From an uncultured Litorilinea sp. (lineage in GTDB: Bacteria > Chloroflexota > Anaerolineae > Caldilineales > Caldilineaceae): a DNA stretch of 11,686 nt. Positions 7,448 through 11,686 of the stretch are shown one piece after another. Each line of letters begins with the position of its first letter. The first letter of the stretch is position 1. The notes under the pieces are model-generated. The model saw only the letters and a program-made list of their open reading frames with translations, was not told the DNA's origin and ran no database searches. The position numbers and the translations under genes were made by a program. The stretch is from contig CAKZVN010000358.1 in the NCBI GenBank assembly GCA_937922105.1, positions 1-11,686 of the forward strand. The letters are read 5' to 3'.

Positions 7448-8392
7448 ATGCCTGCCGACCGCCATTACCCGCAACGCCACCAGGTCTATATCAACGGCGT
7501 CTACTATCCGCCCGACCAGGCTATGATCTCGGTCTTCGACGCCGCGGTAATGCTGGGCGATATGGTGACCGAGTCGACGCGCACGTTTCGCCACGTCCCC
7601 TTCAAGCTGGACGAACACCTGGCGCGCCTCTACAAGTCGCTCAAAGTCACACGCATCAACCCTGGTCTCTCCCTGCCGGAGATGCGCAAGGTCACATTGG
7701 AAGTACTGGCGACCAACCTGCCCCATGTGCCGCCCCACGAAGATGTCTGGATCGTACACAACATCTCGCGCGGGCGCTCAGTCGCCGGAGCCGACCCCAC
7801 CAAGCAGCTTTCGCCCGCTACGGTAATCATCTTCACCCAGCCCATGATTTTGCGCGATTGGGCACGTTTCTACCGTGAAGGCTGCCACGCAGTGACGCCC
7901 ATGAGCCGCGCGGTCCCACCCCAGGCGCTGGATGCCCGCATCAAAAACCGCAGCCGCATGGCCTATACCCTCGCCGAGATGGAGGTCAAGCTGGTGGACC
8001 CCCAGGCGCAGGGCATCCTGCTCGACCTGGACGGCAACGTCGCCGAAAACAAGGGCGGCAACTTCTTCATCGTAGACGACGAGGGCACGCTCAAGACACC
8101 CCCCACGCGCAACGCGCTGGCAGGTATTTCGCGCGCCACGGTGTTGGAGTTGGCTGCGTCTTTGGGGATTCCCACTCAGGTGACGGACTTCCAACTCTAC
8201 GACATCTACACGGCAGCCGAGGCTTTCTTCACCAGCACGCCCTATTGCATCATGCCCGCCACGCGCATCAACGGTCTGCCCGTGGGCGACGGTCAAGTCG
8301 GCCCCCTGACCAAGCGCCTGCTGGCGGCGTGGAGCGAACTGGTGGGCGTGGACATCGTCGCCCAGGCCGAGCGCCATCTTACCGCCGTCTGA
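7448..8392 (+). CDS. Class IV PLP-dependent aminotransferase (branched-chain/D-amino-acid aminotransferase-like)
   Basis: This is a fold-type IV PLP enzyme (314 aa), the superfamily of IlvE, D-amino-acid transaminase and 4-amino-4-deoxychorismate lyase. The N-terminus VYINGVYYPPDQAMISVFDAA is typical. The PLP lysine is Lys166 in ARIKNRSR. AENKGGNFFIVDD carries Glu200 and Asn205, the conserved cofactor-contact motif. GISRATVLELA near 227-237 is the usual phosphate-binding helix. The start is ATG 7448 because AGGAGGAG at 7436-7443 lies just upstream. Starting at ATG 7355 would add 31 residues encoded by a hairpin and unlike the family. It is a typical size for class IV enzymes. It probably transfers an amino group to or from an intermediate of the cluster's compound. 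Branched-chain versus D-amino-acid specificity cannot be settled here. Confidence 0.91.
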   Translation: MPADRHYPQRHQVYINGVYYPPDQAMISVFDAAVMLGDMVTESTRTFRHVPFKLDEHLARLYKSLKVTRINPGLSLPEMRKVTLEVLATNLPHVPPHEDVWIVHNISRGRSVAGADPTKQLSPATVIIFTQPMILRDWARFYREGCHAVTPMSRAVPPQALDARIKNRSRMAYTLAEMEVKLVDPQAQGILLDLDGNVAENKGGNFFIVDDEGTLKTPPTRNALAGISRATVLELAASLGIPTQVTDFQLYDIYTAAEAFFTSTPYCIMPATRINGLPVGDGQVGPLTKRLLAAWSELVGVDIVAQAERHLTAV

Positions 8393-8422
8393 CCCCCCAC
8401 CGATACGCCCAGGAGCCGTCCC

Positions 8423-9403
8423 ATGACCATCACACCGTTCGACCCGGTCGTGCTGCCCGCGGCGTGCCTGACGACCACCTGGCTGCCCGTAGCGGCGCGC
8501 AGCGAAGGCGGCGCGTGGAGCCTCCCCCTGGCGGCGCTGCGCGGGAGCAGCGACGGCCCCTGTCTGGTCGTGCTGGCAGGGGTACATGGCGATGAGTATG
8601 AAGGAGTGGAGGCGATTGCCCGCCTGTGTACCGAGTTGGACCCGGCGGCGCTGCGCGGCACGCTGCTCATGGTCCCCATTTGCAATCCGCCCGCCTATGC
8701 CGCGGCCCAGCGCAACAGCGCGGTGGACGGCCTCAACTTGGCACGCGTCTTCCCCGGCAACCCCGACGGCACACTCACCGAGCGCATTGCCCATGTGTTG
8801 ACCACGCAAGTGATCCGCCACGCCGACTTAGTGGTTGATCTGCACAGCGGCGGCGTAGCCTATGATCTTCCCACGCTGGTGGGCTATCTGCACGACGAGG
8901 GGGAGATGGGCCGGCGGTCGCTGGCGGCGGCGCGTGCATTCGGCGCGCCCGTGCTGTGGGGCCATCCCTTGCCCATCCCGGCGGGGCGCAGCATCTCCGC
9001 CGCGCAGGAGTTGGGCATCCCGTGGCTCTATACCGAGGCGTCCGGCGGTGGCTATGCCCGGCCCGCGGACGTGGCGTGTTATGCGCGCGGGGTGGTCAAC
9101 CTGCTGCGCCATCTGGGCATGCTCGACGGTGCGCCCGACGCACCTGCACCGGCCCATCACCTGGTGGGCGACGGCAACCTGGACACGGTCATTGACGCGC
9201 CGGTGGGCGGCTATTTCCGCGCCGCGGTCGCCCTGCTGGACGACGTGGACGCCGGGCAGCCGCTGGGCCACCTCTACGACCCTTTCGGCGCGCGGCTGGC
9301 GACCGTGAGCGCGCCCTGCCCCGGCGTGGTCATCCTGCTGCGCCGCGTCCACCGCGTCCACGCGGGCGAAGGGCTAGTACACTTGACCCAGCGCATGCGC
9401 TAG
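8423..9403 (+). CDS. Succinylglutamate desuccinylase/aspartoacylase-family deacylase
   Basis: This is a zinc carboxypeptidase-like amidohydrolase (326 aa) of the AstE/AspA family, which removes acyl groups from N-acylated amino acids. Zinc ligands are His55 and Glu58 in AGVHGDEYEG and His141 in VVDLHSGG. Glu205 in LYTEASGGG is the likely general base. The segment NPPAYAAAQRNSAVDGLNLARVFPG (split over 88-112) corresponds to the substrate-carboxylate pocket. The C-terminal part (about 250-326) is the beta domain seen in this family. The start ATG 8423 has AGGAG at 8411-8415 with a seven-base spacer. The related enzyme DoeB deacetylates N-acetyl-diaminobutyrate in ectoine breakdown, but the other ectoine genes are absent. 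It is the last gene of the run. Its stop codon overlaps the end of a minus-strand toxin remnant. Confidence 0.9.
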   Translation: MTITPFDPVVLPAACLTTTWLPVAARSEGGAWSLPLAALRGSSDGPCLVVLAGVHGDEYEGVEAIARLCTELDPAALRGTLLMVPICNPPAYAAAQRNSAVDGLNLARVFPGNPDGTLTERIAHVLTTQVIRHADLVVDLHSGGVAYDLPTLVGYLHDEGEMGRRSLAAARAFGAPVLWGHPLPIPAGRSISAAQELGIPWLYTEASGGGYARPADVACYARGVVNLLRHLGMLDGAPDAPAPAHHLVGDGNLDTVIDAPVGGYFRAAVALLDDVDAGQPLGHLYDPFGARLATVSAPCPGVVILLRRVHRVHAGEGLVHLTQRMR

Positions 9404-9525
9404 CAATATACATTCTTTCGATGAACCACACGAATAATTTCAACCACCAGATGTAGGTATCTGCCGTGCAAACTAAACGGTAATCCCCTACGGAATGCTT
9501 TATCACCGCCGACGCAGTTCCTTCA
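9400..9525 (-). pseudogene. Remnant of a RelE/ParE-family toxin, frameshifted and lacking its N-terminus
   Basis: Reading leftward, one frame gives HSVGDYRLVC (9497-9468) and a second frame, entered at about 9457, gives LHLVVEIIRVVHRKNVYC followed by TAG (9402-9400). Joined, these match the end of RelE/ParE-type toxins, in which an RVGDYRV strand is followed by a hydrophobic strand and a VGHRRDVY ending. A one-base deletion (or two-base insertion) near 9457-9458 breaks the gene, and no recognisable N-terminal part or antitoxin is found upstream on that strand. The upstream boundary is approximate. Its stop overlaps the deacylase stop on the other strand. It is almost surely inactive. It is lower in GC than its neighbours, as expected for a transferred toxin-antitoxin module. 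Confidence 0.6.
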
Positions 9526-9567
9526 CAGCAGACGATTGCCACCGAACTGGTTTGAGCGCCCAATAGC

Positions 9568-9573
9568 AAAAAA
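9568..9573 (-). terminator. T-tract after the palindromic element, possible leftward terminator
   Basis: On the minus strand the palindromic element's outer arm is followed at once by TTTTTT, the arrangement of an intrinsic terminator. It would stop leftward transcripts, including any read-through from the small gene at 10025-10360, before they run antisense into the deacylase gene. On the + strand the element is not followed by T residues. The stem is long and branched rather than the usual compact GC stem, so efficiency is uncertain. Confidence 0.4.
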
Positions 9574-9670
9574 GTCATGCTGAGCGTCGCGACGAAGAAT
9601 CCCGACAGATCACCAGAGGGGGATGCTTCGCTGGGTGGGCGCAACGCCCGCCCCCGGCGAACAGCATGAC
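9574..9670. repeat. 97-base multi-hairpin palindromic element (dispersed-repeat type)
   Basis: GTCATGCTG at 9574-9582 and its exact complement CAGCATGAC at 9662-9670 bound the element. Inside are a 10-bp self-palindrome CGTCGCGACG (9585-9594), an imperfect 10-bp stem (9594-9603 with 9620-9629, one mismatch) and a 9-bp stem with a CAA loop (9633-9641 with 9645-9653). The whole would fold into a branched, cruciform-like structure. Elements beginning GTCATGCTGAGCG and containing GAAG...CTTC arms are, from memory, abundant dispersed repeats in Chloroflexota and some other phyla. Copy number cannot be tested from one window. The element lies where the lost front part of the toxin gene would be expected. 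Confidence 0.7.
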
Positions 9671-9900
9671 CATCTTCGACACTTGGCGATCCAACCATTT
9701 AGACAGACGCGAGGAGGATCCGCAAGGCTGCCGGAGTTCTTCTCTTTACGGGACTCAGGGCAGACTACCGCTGCCCTCTACAGAGGATAGCTACTTAGGG
9801 AACAGACTACCGGGGACCCTGCTCAGTCGTTGGAAGCAAAAGGTCGCAGAACGCATGCCACAGTTGTCCGAGCGTCGGCGCAGTTTAAGCAGACATCCAC

Positions 9901-9928
9901 TTCGACTTTGCCGGTTCGACTTTGCCGG
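9901..9928. repeat. Tandem duplication of a 14-bp unit
   Basis: TTCGACTTTGCCGG occurs twice in perfect head-to-tail order (9901-9914 and 9915-9928). It lies in the gene-free stretch. Two exact copies suggest a recent slippage event. A 14-bp insertion would shift any frame crossing it, consistent with no functional gene here. Confidence 0.85.
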
Positions 9929-9938
9929 TGAGGATGTC

Positions 9939-9972
9939 CGCGCCCGAGGCTGAGGAATTACCGAAGGGCGCG
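9939..9972. repeat. Seven-base-pair hairpin downstream of the small minus-strand gene
   Basis: CGCGCCC at 9939-9945 pairs exactly with GGGCGCG at 9966-9972 around a 20-nt loop. It lies 53 bases beyond the stop of the minus-strand gene. It lacks a T-tract on either strand, so a terminator role is weakly supported and it may be incidental in GC-rich DNA. Confidence 0.35.
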
Positions 9973-10024
9973 AGAATCGTGTTTAGCTGCCGGGAAGTCT
10001 GGGGTACTCTTGGAATCCGGCGCG

Positions 10025-10360
10025 CTACGACTTGGCGGCGACGCGCACGTCGCTAATGCGGAGCAACTCGCGCACCACGTCATCTACCCGACGTTTGTAG
10101 CGCAGCAGTTCGCGGCGGCATTCCACTTCCGCGGGCGTTTCGGCTTTGAAGGTACGCAGCGCCTCCTCCAACTCGTGGTCAATGCCCAAGATGCTGCGAT
10201 TGATGGGATTGCCCCGGAGGTATTCGCGCATCTGGCGGGCGACCACGGTATCGTAATCCGTTAGATCGTTGTGCAAATCCACAAGGCGGTCGGAGGCGAT
10301 GGCAGGCATCGGCAGCGACCGCAACGTCTCCCATGCTCGATTCAGTTTGCGTCGGTACAC
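10025..10360 (-). CDS. Small helical protein of unknown function
   Basis: I do not recognise this 111-residue protein. It is rich in Arg, Glu, Asp and Leu, has one cysteine (Cys81) and no membrane segment or signal peptide. Residues about 24-50 (DRLVDLHNDLTDYDTVV onward) and 62-103 (HELEEALRTF, then ECRRELLRYKRRVDDVVRELL) should form amphipathic helices, possibly a short coiled coil or helical bundle, split by GNPINRSILG. The start is a GTG at 10360-10358. GAGGG (10368-10364) lies three bases upstream, a rather short spacing, and an internal ATG at residue 18 is an alternative. It is transcribed divergently from recA and preceded by four 11-bp repeats and an upstream leftward promoter, which support a real, regulated gene. 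Function unknown. Confidence 0.65.
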   Translation of the reverse strand: MYRRKLNRAWETLRSLPMPAIASDRLVDLHNDLTDYDTVVARQMREYLRGNPINRSILGIDHELEEALRTFKAETPAEVECRRELLRYKRRVDDVVRELLRISDVRVAAKS

Positions 10361-10369
10361 AATCCCTCG

Positions 10370-10413
10370 ACTTACACTACCTTTAGACTACGCTGACACT
10401 ACAGATACACTAC
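10370..10413 (-). promoter_or_regulatory. Four tandem 11-bp direct repeats, probable multi-site operator
   Basis: On the minus strand the core GTAGTGT recurs at exactly 11-base intervals: GTAGTGTATCT (10413-10403), GTAGTGTCAGC (10402-10392), GTAGTCTAAAG (10391-10381) and GTAGTGTAAGT (10380-10370). Three cores are identical and one differs by a single base, while the 4-bp spacers vary. A 7-bp core plus 4-bp spacer in direct orientation is the geometry of OmpR/PhoB-family response-regulator sites, such as the pho box. The array ends ten bases before the GTG of the small gene, so bound protein would affect its transcription or, as RNA, its leader. No response-regulator gene is in the window. Confidence 0.7.
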
Positions 10414-10484
10414 CGGAACGATGTGACCCGGCACGCAGTCGGTACGCAACGCGCCACGCCGCGGAAATCCCGGTAACGGTGCGG

Positions 10485-10688
10485 ACCGCCTCGGCCCAGC
10501 GCAACGGCAGAGCCGATGCGCGGTGCCAAAGGATGATACAACAAACCGACGGACAGACGCTGTCCGGGATCACGGCAATGGGTACAGACGTGCGATGTCT
10601 GGGACCGGTGAATGGGCAAACCGTCCGGGCGCCTCCTTGTGGACTCGGCGCGCCCGCCGGCAACATCCGCAGGCAGGGTGAGTCTGCC
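10485..10688. repeat. Chain of short hairpins in the leader of the small leftward gene
   Basis: Six stems follow one another: 10485-10495 with 10512-10524 (two 5-bp helices split by an internal loop), 10550-10556 with 10560-10566 (seven pairs, loop ACG), 10585-10589 with 10597-10601, 10602-10609 with 10620-10626 (one bulge), 10627-10632 with 10650-10655, and 10672-10676 with 10684-10688. They lie between the leftward promoter and the 11-bp repeats, so they would be in the 5' leader or a separate small RNA. I see no match to RNase P RNA, SRP RNA, tmRNA or a riboswitch that I know. Each stem is short and GC-rich, so chance folding is possible. Confidence 0.35.
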
Positions 10689-10699
10689 CGGTTGCGCGC

Positions 10700-10728
10700 A
10701 TTATAGCAGCGCACGGGACAAGCCAGAA
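10700..10728 (-). promoter_or_regulatory. Extended -10 promoter pointing leftward
   Basis: On the minus strand TGCTATAAT (10708-10700) is a perfect extended -10 element. The hexamer 17 bases upstream, TTCTGG (10728-10723), is a poor -35, which extended -10 promoters tolerate. Transcription would begin near 10693 and run through the hairpin chain and repeat array into the small gene, giving a leader of about 330 bases. It lies back to back with the recA promoter. Confidence 0.5.
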
Positions 10729-10753
10729 ATCTTGGCGCACGTCAAATCGCGGA

Positions 10754-10782
10754 TTGACATTTCAGAACAAATGGTCTATACT
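10754..10782 (+). promoter_or_regulatory. Consensus sigma-70-type promoter of recA
   Basis: TTGACA (10754-10759) and TATACT (10777-10782) are separated by exactly 17 bases. The first hexamer is perfect and the second has one mismatch. The start of transcription is expected near 10789, leaving a leader of about 55 bases before the recA ATG. Confidence 0.85.
10765..10776. promoter_or_regulatory. Probable LexA/SOS box within the recA promoter spacer
   Basis: GAAC-AAAT-GGTC matches the GAAC-N4-GTTC core of Gram-positive-type (DinR/LexA) SOS boxes in seven of eight positions. It fills the gap between the -35 and -10 hexamers, where a repressor would block RNA polymerase. LexA recognition differs between phyla, and the lexA gene of this organism is not in view. 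Confidence 0.55.
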
Positions 10783-10843
10783 AGGAGCCATTGAGCGACC
10801 GCCACTCGTAGCCGGCACACAGTTCCCAGAAAGAGCAAAGCGC

Positions 10844-11686
<843 letters not shown>

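Larger units (their letters stand above)
9404..10024. other. 621-base gap without an intact gene
   Basis: Between the deacylase stop and the small minus-strand gene I see no intact coding region. The stretch holds the toxin remnant, the palindromic element at 9574-9670, a 14-bp tandem duplication at 9901-9928 and a hairpin at 9939-9972. The portion 9671-9900 is lower in GC, has stops in most frames and yields no protein motif I recognise. It may be decayed mobile or accessory DNA. A 95-codon open frame starting at 9666 begins inside the palindrome's right arm and looks spurious. Confidence 0.6.
10361..10843. other. 483-base intergenic region with divergent promoters
   Basis: The gap between the GTG of the small leftward gene and the ATG of recA is dense with signals. 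From left to right these are the 11-bp direct-repeat array, a chain of short hairpins, an extended -10 promoter for leftward transcription, and the recA promoter with an SOS-like site. Open frames at 10269-10706 (+) and 10388-10714 (-) cross it, but neither has a recognisable motif or sensible ribosome-binding site. I regard the region as non-coding or as RNA-coding. Confidence 0.65.

Noticed and set aside
8423..9403. Ectoine-degradation deacetylase DoeB as a specific name
   Set aside because: The family fits, but no ectoine hydrolase or matching dehydrogenase genes are present, so only the family name is supported.
9330..9698. 122-codon minus-strand open frame as an intact gene
   Set aside because: Only its middle matches a RelE-type segment, the matching end is in another frame, and its tail runs antisense through the deacylase gene. 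It is better explained as a frameshifted remnant.
9666..9953. 95-codon + strand open frame
   Set aside because: It starts inside the palindrome's right arm, contains the 14-bp duplication, lacks a ribosome-binding site and shows no domain.
10370..10413. CRISPR array
   Set aside because: Units are only 11 bases with 4-base spacers and there are no cas genes. The geometry fits an operator, not CRISPR.
10414..10700. RNase P RNA, SRP RNA, tmRNA or tRNA gene
   Set aside because: I looked for their conserved core sequences on both strands and found none.
10269..10706. 145-codon + strand open frame
   Set aside because: It overlaps the minus-strand gene and the 11-bp repeats. The translated sequence is low in pattern, with no motif or ribosome-binding site.
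10388..10714. 108-codon minus-strand open frame
   Set aside because: Its start codon overlaps the -10 element of the leftward promoter, so that promoter could not transcribe it, and it has no recognisable motif.

Overview
The window looks like a chromosomal segment of a GC-rich bacterium, most likely a member of the Chloroflexota (Anaerolineae or a relative). This assignment is an inference. It rests on the style of the RecA protein, the operon content and a dispersed palindromic element at 9574-9670 of a kind I remember from Chloroflexota genomes. No rRNA or tRNA gene is present to confirm it.

Positions 1-9403 hold nine genes, all on the + strand and separated by 4-101 bases. They read as one operon or two adjacent ones. 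First come two inner-membrane permeases of the oligopeptide/dipeptide ABC-transporter family (DppB-like and DppC-like). No binding protein or ATPase gene is in the window, so those must lie upstream or elsewhere. Then come two Gfo/Idh/MocA NAD(P)-dependent oxidoreductases, a medium-chain dehydrogenase without visible zinc ligands, and a threonine-synthase-like PLP enzyme with an N-terminal zinc ribbon. A metallo-beta-lactamase-fold hydrolase, a class IV aminotransferase and a succinylglutamate desuccinylase/aspartoacylase-family deacylase finish the run. Together they look like uptake and processing of an amino-acid-, amino-sugar- or acyl-amino-type compound: import, oxidation, PLP chemistry, hydrolysis, transamination and deacylation. 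The substrate cannot be read from the sequence. Long hairpins sit just before the first permease (1-35) and just before the aminotransferase (7369-7409).

Positions 9404-10024 contain no intact gene that I can support. They hold the frameshifted C-terminal remnant of a RelE/ParE-type toxin on the minus strand (about 9400-9525), a 97-base palindromic element with a T-tract on its minus-strand side, a 14-bp tandem duplication and a small hairpin.

Positions 10025-10360 encode a small helical protein of unknown function on the minus strand. Just upstream of its GTG start are four perfectly spaced 11-bp direct repeats (10370-10413), each a 7-bp core plus a 4-bp spacer. That layout matches binding sites of OmpR/PhoB-family response regulators. 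Further upstream is a run of short hairpins (10485-10688), and then an extended -10 promoter pointing leftward (10700-10708).

Divergent from this is recA (10844 onward, cut by the window end). It has a consensus promoter, TTGACA-17-TATACT, with a near-match to a Gram-positive-type LexA/SOS box in the spacer. The interval between the small gene and recA is the most regulation-dense part of the window. The 11-bp repeat array is the most interesting unexplained signal.
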